64,000 nt of DNA from Gemmatimonadota bacterium (lineage in GTDB: Bacteria; Gemmatimonadota; Gemmatimonadetes; Longimicrobiales; Gaopeijiaceae). The first letter of the stretch is position 1. Every line of letters begins with the position of its first letter. Below are positions 53,128 to 62,177 of the stretch, piece by piece. The notes under the pieces are model-generated. The model was given only the letters and a program-made list of their open reading frames with translations, made no database searches and was not told where the DNA came from. The stretch spans positions 38,435 to 102,434 of the forward strand of contig SKKN01000027.1 of the NCBI GenBank assembly GCA_007121455.1. The letters run 5' to 3'. Both the position numbers and the translations under genes were made by a program.

Positions 53128-54510
53128 ATGGCCATCGAGAAGCCCGAACCATTTCCCGGTCCGGCCGGCCGCCCTCGTGGTCGGAGGAATCCATGCTCGG
53201 GCGCCCGACTCGTCGTCGCCCTCTTTCTACCCCTGCTCGGGGCCTGCGACCTCATGAGTCCTTCTGCTTCCGGTTCGGCGGTAGCCATCCCGGATCCTCA
53301 GCTCAAAGCCGCGATTCGCGAGCAATTGGAGATCCCCTCCGGGCCCATCGTACCGATGCGGCTCCAACGTTTGAAGACATTGCACGCCGGCCGCCGTGAG
53401 ATCTCCAACCTGGCCGGCCTGGAGTACGCCTCCGAACTCGAAACGCTGGATCTCCACCTGAACGATGTTTCCGACCTCTCTCCCCTGAGCGGCCTTTCGG
53501 AACTCGAGCAGCTGCACCTGTCCGGGAACGACATCCACGATGTCTCACCCCTCCGGGGGTTGACCCGCCTGGAGAGCTTGGCCTTGCACGGCAACCGGAT
53601 CACGGACCTCTCCGCACTCGGCGACCTCACCGGACTCGTCGTCCTGGAGATCGGCCACAATCAGGTCTCGGATCTCTCGCCGCTGAGTGGGATGGCGAAC
53701 CTCGAGCGGCTCGGGCTCTCCGGCAACCCGATCTCGGAGCTGTCGGGCTTGAACACCCTCTCGCTCGAAAGCCTCAACATTGCCGGGAGCGGAATCTCCG
53801 ACCTCGAAGGCCTGGCGGGCCTGGACGACCTCCAATCCCTCCGGGCGCACGAGAACCTGATCTCTGACCTCGAGCCCCTGAGTGACTTCGAGCGGCTCGA
53901 GACTCTCTCGCTCCAAGGGAACGAGATTTCCGACCTCTCTCCACTGGTCGGGCTCACGAACCTCTGGAGCCTCCAGCTCCACGACAACGACGTGGCGGAC
54001 CTCTCTCCTCTCCGCGAGCTTACGAGCCTCGAGCGACTCTCTCTGGACGGGAATCGAATCTCGGACCTGACTCCTCTGAGCGGGCTGGCGATCGAGTGGC
54101 TCCACCTCGAGGACAACCGGATCACGAATCTCGCCGGCCTGGATGAGCTGGAACGGCTTTTCGAGCTCTGGCTCGACGGGAACCAACTCTCCGATCTCAC
54201 CCCTCTCGGCGATGCTGTAAGCCTCAGGCGGCTCCGTCTGAGCGAGAACGAGATCTCAGACCTCTCCCCCTTGAGCGAGCTCACCGAGCTCATCGTCCTC
54301 GAGCTCGACGACAACCGGATTTCCGATATCACAGGGCTCGTGGAGAACGAGGGGCTCCGCGCGAAGCCGCTCCTCCCTCCCCAGGACGTCACGGTCGCAT
54401 TGCGAGGGAATCCACTCGGAGCGGAGGCGCTCTGCGAGGACGTCCCGCTCCTCGAGGAACGAGGCGTGGCGGTGCTCGTCGACGGTTCCTGTCCGGAGTC
54501 GGAGGGATGA
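53128..54510 (+). CDS. Internalin-like leucine-rich-repeat lipoprotein
   Basis: This 460-residue secreted protein has a lipoprotein signal (LVVALFLPLLGACDL). A pre-repeat cap IPDPQLKAAIREQLEIP, like the caps of bacterial LRR proteins, precedes about 15 consecutive 22-residue repeats of the pattern L-x-x-L-x-L-x-x-N-x-I-S-D-L-S-P-L. The repeats are nearly uniform and a disulfide-like CEDVPLLEERGVAVLVDGSC follows. This is the SDS22/internalin class; partners are unknown. The ribosome site is weak and a T7 run lies 75 bases upstream. It converges on the aminotransferase gene. Confidence 0.88.
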   Translation: MAIEKPEPFPGPAGRPRGRRNPCSGARLVVALFLPLLGACDLMSPSASGSAVAIPDPQLKAAIREQLEIPSGPIVPMRLQRLKTLHAGRREISNLAGLEYASELETLDLHLNDVSDLSPLSGLSELEQLHLSGNDIHDVSPLRGLTRLESLALHGNRITDLSALGDLTGLVVLEIGHNQVSDLSPLSGMANLERLGLSGNPISELSGLNTLSLESLNIAGSGISDLEGLAGLDDLQSLRAHENLISDLEPLSDFERLETLSLQGNEISDLSPLVGLTNLWSLQLHDNDVADLSPLRELTSLERLSLDGNRISDLTPLSGLAIEWLHLEDNRITNLAGLDELERLFELWLDGNQLSDLTPLGDAVSLRRLRLSENEISDLSPLSELTELIVLELDDNRISDITGLVENEGLRAKPLLPPQDVTVALRGNPLGAEALCEDVPLLEERGVAVLVDGSCPESEG

Positions 54511-54541
54511 CCGACCCGGAAGCACGGAGGGACGCCCGTCG

Positions 54542-55828
54542 CTACGCGGCGAGCGAACGTGCGGCCTCGGCGAAGCGCTGCGCCGCTTCACGGAGGCTCT
54601 CCTCGCTCAGCACGCCGAAGCTCAGGCGAACGAACGAACGCTCCGGACGATCCCCATAGCAGAGTTCCCCGGGCACGTAGAGCACGCCCTTCTCCAGGCA
54701 GGTGCGGCAAAACTCGGAATCGAAGCCGGTCTCCATCTCACCGGGAGCCCGAAGCCAGAGGTACATCCCCCCTGCGGGCACGGTCCACGACCAACCGAGC
54801 TCCCGGAGCCCCGACTCGACCAGCCCCTCGTTCAGGGCCCTCATCTTTCGATGGTATATCGGGCGGATCGTCTCGAGGTGCCGCTCGAAGGCTCCGCTCA
54901 CGAGAGCCTCCTCGACGACCGCCTGGTTCAGATTCGCGGTCCCGAAGTCGTGCGCCCCCTTGAGGTAGAGGATTCGGCGGAGCCACTCCTCGTCGGAGCA
55001 GTACCCGTATCCCACCTTGAGACCGGTCGCGAACGGCTTCGTGCAGGTACCCAGGTAGAGCTTCGGGAACTTCGCGAACCCTTCGAGGGAAAGAATGCTC
55101 GAAGCCGCGGGCGCACTCTCGTAGTAGAGCTCCCGATAGGCCGCGTCCTCGATCACGGGGATCGTGAGCCCCGCCTCCTGGAGGACAGACGCCAACTCCT
55201 CCTTCTCGTCCACCTCCGGGGAGCGACTCGCCGGATTCGAAAAGTAGCTGATCAGGTAGAGGGCCTTGATTCTCCGGTGATCGCCTGCATCGCGCATCTC
55301 CGTCAGCATTCTCGCGAAGGCTTCCGGGTCCAGCCGACCCGACTCCGGATCGGACGGGATCGAACGGGGCTCGACTCCGAGGCCACGCAGCACGTCGAGG
55401 TACACGAAGTACGTCGGTCGCTCGACCAGCACGATGTCCCCCGCGTCACAGAGCACATCGGACGCGAGCTGGAGGGCCTGCTGGGAGCCGTTCGTGACCA
55501 CGGCACGGTCCGGGTCGAATGCGTCCGGCGTGCCTCCATCGTACTGGGCGAGGCGCTCCGCGATCGCTTCCCGAAGTCCGGAACGGCCCTGGTTCGAACC
55601 GTACTGGAGGTATTCCGGAGGCCCGTCGCGGCGGGTGACCCGTCGGACGATCTCGGCAAAGGAATCCACCGGAAGCGACTCCGTGTCCGTGAACCCCGCC
55701 GCGAGCGAGAGGAGCCCCGGGGTCTCGAGGGCGAGATCCATGAGGCGGGCGATCTCCGGAGGAGCGAGCCGTCGTCCTCGTTTGGAAAAGGATACCGCGG
55801 ACATCGCTTCCACCCGTTCCGTGGCCAT
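54542..55828 (-). CDS. PLP-dependent aminotransferase, class I (2-aminoadipate/MocR-type)
   Basis: This fold-type I aminotransferase has 428 residues. It begins with the family pattern RRLAPPEIARLMDLALETPGLLSLAAGF, has the PLP-binding VTNGSQQALQLASDVL, the aspartate in VIEDAAYREL, and the Schiff-base lysine in LGTCTKPFATGLKVGYGY. The order resembles LysN/2-aminoadipate and aromatic aminotransferases; no DNA-binding domain is fused, so it is not MocR itself. The substrate is undetermined. ATG 55804 (MSAVSFSKRG) is as likely a start as 55828. Confidence 0.85.
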   Translation of the reverse strand: MATERVEAMSAVSFSKRGRRLAPPEIARLMDLALETPGLLSLAAGFTDTESLPVDSFAEIVRRVTRRDGPPEYLQYGSNQGRSGLREAIAERLAQYDGGTPDAFDPDRAVVTNGSQQALQLASDVLCDAGDIVLVERPTYFVYLDVLRGLGVEPRSIPSDPESGRLDPEAFARMLTEMRDAGDHRRIKALYLISYFSNPASRSPEVDEKEELASVLQEAGLTIPVIEDAAYRELYYESAPAASSILSLEGFAKFPKLYLGTCTKPFATGLKVGYGYCSDEEWLRRILYLKGAHDFGTANLNQAVVEEALVSGAFERHLETIRPIYHRKMRALNEGLVESGLRELGWSWTVPAGGMYLWLRAPGEMETGFDSEFCRTCLEKGVLYVPGELCYGDRPERSFVRLSFGVLSEESLREAAQRFAEAARSLAA

Positions 55829-56011
55829 GAGGCTTCCATGTTCGGAGGAGAATCTGGCCGGATGGCAAACCCTCCGGCCGGCAGCGCGTTGCTATCCCGC
55901 TTCAGAGGGTTCGTTCCGGAGGTGTCCCTGCTTGCCGCCCCCGTCGCGGCCACTCATCCTTAAGAGACCGTTGATGGGGCACCCGATCGGACGAAGAGGT
56001 ATGCTTCTGCG

Positions 56012-58411
56012 ATGATGACAGAACGAGGTGATCGCGCCATGACCGACCGTTCGAAGTGCCCGACGGGCCACCGGGGGCTTATCTTCGTGCTCCTCGCGAG
56101 CGGGATGTTCGCCGCGGGCCTCGAGGGCCAATCGGCCCCGCCGGTCGAGAACCTGACCGCGGCAGACTACGCGCGAGCCGAAGCGATGATGGGACAGAAC
56201 GCCCAGGAACTCGTCTTCGGCGGCCCCGTCTCTCCCGAATGGATCGACGAAGAGGAGCGGTTCTGGTACCGAAACCGCTTTCGGGAGGGCTTCGAGTTCA
56301 TCCTGGTCGACGCGCCTTCCGGGGAGCGGGAGCGAGCATTCGACCATGTCGAGCTCGCAGCCGCGCTCTCTCGGGCGTCCGAGCGTAATGTCGAGCCGTT
56401 CCAACTCCCTTTCGAGAGCTTCAGCTTCGTCGAGGGCGGGACGGCGATCGAGTTCGTATTGGATGATGAAGAGCAGGAGAACGAAGAAGCGCGCTGGATC
56501 TGTTCGATCCGGGAGTACGCGTGCGACGGGCCGCTCGCTCCTCACCCGTCCGTGGAACACTCGATTCGCTCTCCCGATGGCCGGTATGCAGCCTACATCG
56601 AGAAACACGACCTCTGGGTGCGGGATCTGGAAACCGGCGAGGACATCCAGCTGACCACGGATGGGGAAGAGCGATACGGCTACGCGGCCGACTCCCAGGG
56701 TTGGCGCCGCACGGAGGCGCCGGTCCTCGTTTGGTCGCCCACGTCCGACATGATCGCGACCTACCGCCTCGACGAGCGGGACGTCGGGGAAATGCACGTG
56801 ATCGAGACGGCGGAGCCCCGACCGGAGCTCCATTCCTGGCCCTACGCGCTTCCGGGCGACTCGATCCTGCCGATGCACGAGCGGGTCGTCGTGCACGTGG
56901 ATTCACGCGAGGTCGTGTTCCTGGATATGGAACCCGACTATCAGCGAACCTCGAGCTGCTGCGGCCTCACACGCGGGCCGGAGTGGGCCGACGTGGAGTG
57001 GAGCGCGGACGGAGAATCCCTGGCCTTCGCCTCGACATCGCGAGACTACCGAACCGTGACGCTCCGCCTCGCCGACCCGCACACGGGCGTGGTGCACGAC
57101 GTCTTCAAGGAGAGCCATCCGGAGTTCTTCCTCACGAACATCCGTTCCGGTGGGGTCCCCAACTGGCGCGTTCTCCACGACCGCGACGAATTCCTCTGGT
57201 ACAGCGAACGGGACGGGTGGGGCCACCTCTTCCTCTACGACCTCGAGAGTGGCGAGCTGCGAAGTCGGGTGACCGGTGGCGACTGGAATGTGGTCGACAT
57301 CCTTCGAGTGGACGAGGAGCAGGGCACGATCCTCTTCACGGGCGTAGGCCGCGAGGAAGGCAGGAACCCCTACTTCCACCACCTCTACTCCGTCGCCCTC
57401 GACGGGACCGACCTCACCCTCCTCACACCTGAAGAGGCCCACCACCAGATCTCTCTCTCTCCTTCCGGTGCCTATGCCGTCGGTACGTGGTCGACGCCCG
57501 CGGACGCCCCGGTCGCCGCCGTGCGAAACCTGTCCGACGGAAGTACCACGGGTGTGATCGAGGAGGCGGACATCTCCGAGCTCGAGGCGCTCGGCTGGAC
57601 TCCCCCGGTTCACTTCACCGCGCGAGCACGGGATGGGATCACCGAAGTCCACGGGCTCATGTACAAACCATCGGACTTCGATCCGGCACGCTCCTATCCG
57701 GTGGTGAACTCGATCTACCCGGGCCCTCAGACGGGGAGCATCGGAAGCTGGGGCTTCGACGTGGGTCCCCGGGGTCAGGCGCACGCACTCGCAGAGCTGG
57801 GATTCATCGTGGTGCAACTCGATGCTCCCGGGACTCCGTTCCGCTCGAAGGCCTTCCATGCCTTCTACTATGGTGATATGGGGGACAACGGCCTCGAGGA
57901 TCAGAAAGGCGCGATCGAGCAGCTCGCGGATCGGTATGAGTGGATCGACCTGGATCGGGTCGGAATGTATGGCCACTCCGGGGGTGGCTTCGCGACGGCC
58001 GCCGCCCTCCTTCGCTTTCCGGACTTCTTCAAGGTCGGCGTGTCGAGCGCCGGAAACCACGACAATCGCGGCTACACGGACTACTGGGGCGAGCGATGGC
58101 AGGGGCCTCTCGAGCGGGCGGAGGACGGCTCCGACACCTATGAAGGTCAGGCGAACCACCGCCTCGCGGGCGAGCTCCGTGGCCGGCTTCTACTCAGCTA
58201 CGGCACGATGGACACGAACGTGCACCCGAACATGACGCTCCTCCTCATCGATGAGCTCATTGCCGAGAACCACGATTTCGACCTCATGGTCTTCCCGAAT
58301 CGAGGGCATGGCTACGGGGGGGAGCCCTACCAGGTCCGTATGACGTGGGACTACTTCGTCACGCACCTGCGTGGCGCCGTTCCTCCCGCTGGGTACCGGA
58401 TCGGTCGGTGA
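56012..58411 (+). CDS. Dipeptidyl-peptidase IV-like S9B serine peptidase
   Basis: This exported peptidase has 799 residues: a signal-like N-terminus (GLIFVLLASGMFAAGLEG), a beta-propeller of about 480 residues (HSIRSPDGRYAAYIEKHDLWVRD, VWSPTSDMIATYRLDE), and the hydrolase domain with Ser in GMYGHSGGGFATAAAL, Asp in YGTMDTNVHPN and His in NRGHGYGG. The propeller carries a RDEE-like ANY-motif region (VYSE-type) only loosely. It cleaves N-terminal dipeptides, typically after Pro/Ala. The ATG 56012 has an in-frame ATG 9 codons later that is equally plausible. The stop overlaps nadB by GTGA. Confidence 0.9.
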   Translation: MMTERGDRAMTDRSKCPTGHRGLIFVLLASGMFAAGLEGQSAPPVENLTAADYARAEAMMGQNAQELVFGGPVSPEWIDEEERFWYRNRFREGFEFILVDAPSGERERAFDHVELAAALSRASERNVEPFQLPFESFSFVEGGTAIEFVLDDEEQENEEARWICSIREYACDGPLAPHPSVEHSIRSPDGRYAAYIEKHDLWVRDLETGEDIQLTTDGEERYGYAADSQGWRRTEAPVLVWSPTSDMIATYRLDERDVGEMHVIETAEPRPELHSWPYALPGDSILPMHERVVVHVDSREVVFLDMEPDYQRTSSCCGLTRGPEWADVEWSADGESLAFASTSRDYRTVTLRLADPHTGVVHDVFKESHPEFFLTNIRSGGVPNWRVLHDRDEFLWYSERDGWGHLFLYDLESGELRSRVTGGDWNVVDILRVDEEQGTILFTGVGREEGRNPYFHHLYSVALDGTDLTLLTPEEAHHQISLSPSGAYAVGTWSTPADAPVAAVRNLSDGSTTGVIEEADISELEALGWTPPVHFTARARDGITEVHGLMYKPSDFDPARSYPVVNSIYPGPQTGSIGSWGFDVGPRGQAHALAELGFIVVQLDAPGTPFRSKAFHAFYYGDMGDNGLEDQKGAIEQLADRYEWIDLDRVGMYGHSGGGFATAAALLRFPDFFKVGVSSAGNHDNRGYTDYWGERWQGPLERAEDGSDTYEGQANHRLAGELRGRLLLSYGTMDTNVHPNMTLLLIDELIAENHDFDLMVFPNRGHGYGGEPYQVRMTWDYFVTHLRGAVPPAGYRIGR

Positions 58412-60024
58412 GCTACGACGCGGACGTGCTGGTGGTGGGGAGCGGCATAGCCGGTCTCACCTTCGCCCTCAAAGTGGCGCGGGAGCGGAAGGTCCTCATC
58501 ATCACCAAGAAGGAGAGGGCAGCGTCGAACACGAACTTCGCTCGCGGCGGGCTCGCCGCGGGGATGGGGCCGGACGACGACCCCGAGCTCCATCTGAGGG
58601 ACACGCTCATCGCCGGAGCCGGCCTCTGCCGGGAGGAGGTCGTGGACCTCGTGGTGCGTGAGGGCCCGGAGCGTGTCCGCGAACTCATCGATTGGGGGGT
58701 CCGCTTCCACCGCGAGGGAGGAGACCTCTCGCTCGGGATGGAAGGAGGCCACTCACGCCGGCGCATCGTGCACGCGGGCGACCGGACCGGAAGGGAGATC
58801 GAGCGGGCGCTGCTCTCGGCCGTCGAGGCCGCGGCCGACATCCAGGTCGAGGAGCACCTCCTCGCCGTCGACCTGCTGGTCGGCGACGGGCCTGGCTCTG
58901 CTCCCGTCTGCCAGGGTGTGGTCGCCCTCGACCACCGTGAAGGCAGGAAGGTGTCGCTCCGAGCTCCGATCACCTTTCTGGCCACAGGTGGGTGCGGCCA
59001 GGTGTACTGCCATACCACGAACCCCGCGATCGCCACGGGGGACGGGATCGCGATGGCGTACCGAGCCGGCGCCCGCGTGGCGAACCTCGAGTTCATCCAG
59101 TTCCACCCGACGGCGCTCTATCCGACGGAGGACCCCGCCTTCCTCCTCTCGGAAGCCCTTCGCGGCGAGGGCGCCGTACTCCGCCGGACGGACGGGACCG
59201 CCTTCATGGAGGACCACGACCCACGGGGCTCCCTCGCACCGAGGGACGTGGTCGCCCGAGCGGTGCACCGGGAGCTGCAGGCGACGGGCGGGAGCCACAT
59301 CGTCCTGGACATCTCAGCCATTCCGCGCGCCACCCTGCGAACCCGGTTTCCCGGGACGTATGAGGGGTGTGCGGCCCGCGGGATCGACCCGTACGCAGAG
59401 GGGATTCCTGTCGTCCCGGCGGCCCACTACATCTGCGGAGGAGTGGTGACCGACAGCCTCGCCCGAACGACGGTCGACGGCCTGTACGCAGTGGGCGAAG
59501 TCGCTTCCACCGGACTCCACGGCGCCAACCGGCTCGCTTCCAACTCCCTCCTCGAGGCAGTCGTCTTTTCCCATCGCGCCGCTCGGTCGGTGCTCGCTGG
59601 CGACCCTGGGCTGGAGACGGGTGCTTCTGCCTCGGCATCCGACCCATCGGTCGCAGATGCCGGCGACGCCGAAGGGGACGGAATGGGGGACGGGACGACG
59701 GCGAGAGAGGAAGCCCATCGCATCACGGCGGTGCGGTCTCGCCTTCGGGCTCTCATGTGGCGCCGGGTGGGAATCGTGCGCTCCGATGAAGACCTCGAGC
59801 GTGCGGCCGCAGAACTGGAGCCGCTCCTTGCGAAAGAGGAGGCGAGATGGGCCGTCAGCCGCTGGAGCGTGGAGGCCGTGGAGCTCCGGAACCTCCTCCA
59901 GACCGCCGTGCTCATCGTGGAAAGTGCACGTCGGCGAAAGGAGAGTCGCGGGCTCCATTTCAACGTCGATCATCCTGTCACGTCGGACGATATCCCGGCC
60001 GAAGACACGGTCGTGAGCGTCTGA
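58408..60024 (+). CDS. nadB: L-aspartate oxidase
   Basis: This FAD enzyme oxidises aspartate to iminoaspartate, the first step of de novo NAD synthesis. It has 538 residues: DVLVVGSGIAGLTFALKVA, SNTNFARGGLAAGMGPDDD, a substrate site HAGDRTGREIERAL, EFIQFHPTALYP, ALRGEGAVLRRTDGTAFM, ARAVHRELQATGG with the catalytic Arg environment, and GEVASTGLHGANRLASNSLLE. The order matches NadB rather than SdhA. It is translationally coupled to the peptidase gene; nadA and nadC are not adjacent. Confidence 0.95.
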   Translation: MSYDADVLVVGSGIAGLTFALKVARERKVLIITKKERAASNTNFARGGLAAGMGPDDDPELHLRDTLIAGAGLCREEVVDLVVREGPERVRELIDWGVRFHREGGDLSLGMEGGHSRRRIVHAGDRTGREIERALLSAVEAAADIQVEEHLLAVDLLVGDGPGSAPVCQGVVALDHREGRKVSLRAPITFLATGGCGQVYCHTTNPAIATGDGIAMAYRAGARVANLEFIQFHPTALYPTEDPAFLLSEALRGEGAVLRRTDGTAFMEDHDPRGSLAPRDVVARAVHRELQATGGSHIVLDISAIPRATLRTRFPGTYEGCAARGIDPYAEGIPVVPAAHYICGGVVTDSLARTTVDGLYAVGEVASTGLHGANRLASNSLLEAVVFSHRAARSVLAGDPGLETGASASASDPSVADAGDAEGDGMGDGTTAREEAHRITAVRSRLRALMWRRVGIVRSDEDLERAAAELEPLLAKEEARWAVSRWSVEAVELRNLLQTAVLIVESARRRKESRGLHFNVDHPVTSDDIPAEDTVVSV

Positions 60025-60171
60025 ACGCCGGGGGCCCGTTTCGTCCTTGTCCCGCCCGTCCCATTGCCCTACCCTACCTTCGCCACCGCACGTTTGGGAG
60101 AACGAACCGTACCGATGTCCAATCCCTGCACGAGAAGTTTTTTTGGCCTTCCCACCGCCAGGGTGACCCAC

Positions 60172-61338
60172 ATGGGGAAACTCGATCTTCCGGCGCTCTT
60201 CGACGGCTCACGCCTGCGCGACGCGACGCGACTCGTCCCTCTCCTCCTGACCGTGTGGACCGTGGCCGCCTGCGAGACGATCGAGCCGGAGGACACGCCG
60301 GAGGAGGCCGAAGATGTCCATTCGGCATTTCTGGCGAACCTCTCGGAGCACTGCGGCCGGGCGTTCCCCGGGGAGGTGATCCACGTGCCGGAAGGTGATC
60401 CGTACTTCGTCGACGACCCCGAGGTGGTGATGCACGTCCGGGAGTGCTCTGCGAACGAGGTCCGAATTCCCGTTGCCGTAGCCGATGACCGCTCCCGCAC
60501 CTGGATCTTCACCCGGACTGCCGGAGGGGTCGACCTTCGCCACGACCATCGGTACGAGGACGGCACGCCGGAGGCATCGACGTTCTACGGGGCATTCGTC
60601 GCCGATCCCCCCGTCGCGGAATCATCTCCTTCCCCCACCCGCCACGAGTTCAAAACGGAGGGGGACGATGGGTCCGTAACGGGCTGGGTCGTGGAGATCG
60701 TTCCGGGGGAGCGGTATACCTACGGGACGCAGCGGGATGGGGAGTGGGGATACCGGTTCGACTTCGACCTGAGCAGCCCGATCGATCCACCGGATGACCC
60801 GTGGGGGCATCCACCGGTCGGAGAAGTTCCCGCGCTTCCGGACAGCCAGGAGGAGTTCCTGGCCAACCTCGCCGAGCACTGTGGCGAGGCGTTCGAGGGG
60901 AGCATCACGCAGCGTCCGGACACCGACCAGCTCTTCCAGGGAGACGAGGTGCTCACCGTCGACTTCAGGAGCTGTGAGCCCAATCGACTCGAGCTCCCCT
61001 TCCACGTCGAGGACAATCGGTCCCGCACCTGGGTCATCACCCGCACGACTGCAGGCCTCGATTTGCGTCACGACCATCGTTTCGAGAACGGCACGCCCGA
61101 GCCCGGCGGGAGCACGTGGTACGGAGCGCCGACCCGCGCGCCCGGATCCGCCGAACGCCAGGAGTTCCTGCGCGAGCCCGCGAACGACGTGACGACCGGC
61201 TGGGCCATCGAGATCGTCCCCGGTGAGCGCTATACCTACGGCACGATCCGGGACGGCGAGTGGAACTACCGCCTCGATTTCGACCTCACGACCCCCGTCG
61301 AGTCCCCTCCAGCCCCCTGGGGACACGAAGCACCATGA
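60172..61338 (+). CDS. Unrecognised lipoprotein with a tandemly duplicated domain
   Basis: I do not recognise this 388-residue protein. It has a signal (LVPLLLTVWTVAAC, lipid Cys about 35), then two copies of one domain of about 150-160 residues (about 52-210 and 223-388). Shared blocks are FLANLSEHCGRAF / FLANLAEHCGEAF, DDRSRTWIFTRT / DNRSRTWVITRT, DLRHDHRYEDGTPE / DLRHDHRFENGTPE and VEIVPGERYTYGTQRDGEW / IEIVPGERYTYGTIRDGEW. The His, Asp and Tyr blocks are constant. The start ATG 60172 is favoured over 60064 because the signal begins there. It is coupled by ATGA to an aldo/keto reductase gene. Confidence 0.8.
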   Translation: MGKLDLPALFDGSRLRDATRLVPLLLTVWTVAACETIEPEDTPEEAEDVHSAFLANLSEHCGRAFPGEVIHVPEGDPYFVDDPEVVMHVRECSANEVRIPVAVADDRSRTWIFTRTAGGVDLRHDHRYEDGTPEASTFYGAFVADPPVAESSPSPTRHEFKTEGDDGSVTGWVVEIVPGERYTYGTQRDGEWGYRFDFDLSSPIDPPDDPWGHPPVGEVPALPDSQEEFLANLAEHCGEAFEGSITQRPDTDQLFQGDEVLTVDFRSCEPNRLELPFHVEDNRSRTWVITRTTAGLDLRHDHRFENGTPEPGGSTWYGAPTRAPGSAERQEFLREPANDVTTGWAIEIVPGERYTYGTIRDGEWNYRLDFDLTTPVESPPAPWGHEAP

Positions 61339-62177
61339 CGGCGGAGGCTGCTGAAGGCGATCGAACGCTCCCCCTTTCGCACGGCGGGCCGATCCCGACG
61401 CTCGGATTCGGGGTGTTCCGGGTCCCGGATGGAGAGGAGGTGCGCCAGGCGGTCCGGTGGGCGATCGAAGCAGGATACCGTCACATCGATACCGCATCTG
61501 CCTACGGGAACGAGGAGGGCGTCGGCCGAGCCATCCGCGAGAGCGGGGTGCCTCGGGAGGAGATCTTCATCACCACGAAGCTCTGGAATCAGGACCATGG
61601 ATTTGACGCCGCGCTGCGAGCGTTCGACCGGAGCCTCGAGCGGCTGGGCCTCGAGTGGGTCGATCTCTACCTGATCCATTGGCCCGTGGAGGACCTCCGC
61701 GGGGAGAGTTGGAAGGCTCTGGAGAGGATCCATGAAGAAGGTGGGGCCCGAGCGATCGGTGTGAGCAACTACATGCTCCCTCACCTGGAGGGGCTCCTCG
61801 GTGATTGCCGAATCCCTCCGGCTGTGAACCAGATCGAGCTCCACCCGTTCAATTTCGGAACCCGGCGCCCCCTTCTCGACTTCTGTTCCGCGAGTGGGAT
61901 CGTGATCGAAGCCTATAGCCCCCTCACGAAAGGGCAGCGACTGGATGACCCGGTCGTGAGCGAGGTCGCCCGGAGTGTTGGCCGGACCCCGGCCCAGGTG
62001 CTCATCCGCTTCGCGTTGGAGCAGGGGGCCGTCGTCCTGCCCAAGTCGTCGAACCGTGATCGAATCGTGCAGAACGCGCAGGTGTTCGACTTCCGGCTGA
62101 ACGATGACCATCTTCGCCGGCTCGAGACCCTCGACGAGGGCCTCGCCACCGCGTGGGACCCCACGGACGTCCCCTGA
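61335..62177 (+). CDS. Aldo/keto reductase
   Basis: This NADPH-dependent reductase of 280 residues belongs to the prokaryotic AKR5-like group. The catalytic tetrad is Asp in [11 protein letters not shown], Tyr in the same segment, Lys in FITTKLWN and His in LIHWPVEDL. The fold-closing [23 protein letters not shown] and [11 protein letters not shown] are present. The substrate is unknown. The ATG overlaps the lipoprotein stop as ATGA; the gene overlaps recQ by 25 bases. The cofactor-binding KSSNRDR is of the NADPH-preferring type. Confidence 0.92.
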   Translation: MTAEAAEGDRTLPLSHGGPIPTLGFGVFRVPDGEEVRQAVRWAIEAGYRHIDTASAYGNEEGVGRAIRESGVPREEIFITTKLWNQDHGFDAALRAFDRSLERLGLEWVDLYLIHWPVEDLRGESWKALERIHEEGGARAIGVSNYMLPHLEGLLGDCRIPPAVNQIELHPFNFGTRRPLLDFCSASGIVIEAYSPLTKGQRLDDPVVSEVARSVGRTPAQVLIRFALEQGAVVLPKSSNRDRIVQNAQVFDFRLNDDHLRRLETLDEGLATAWDPTDVP

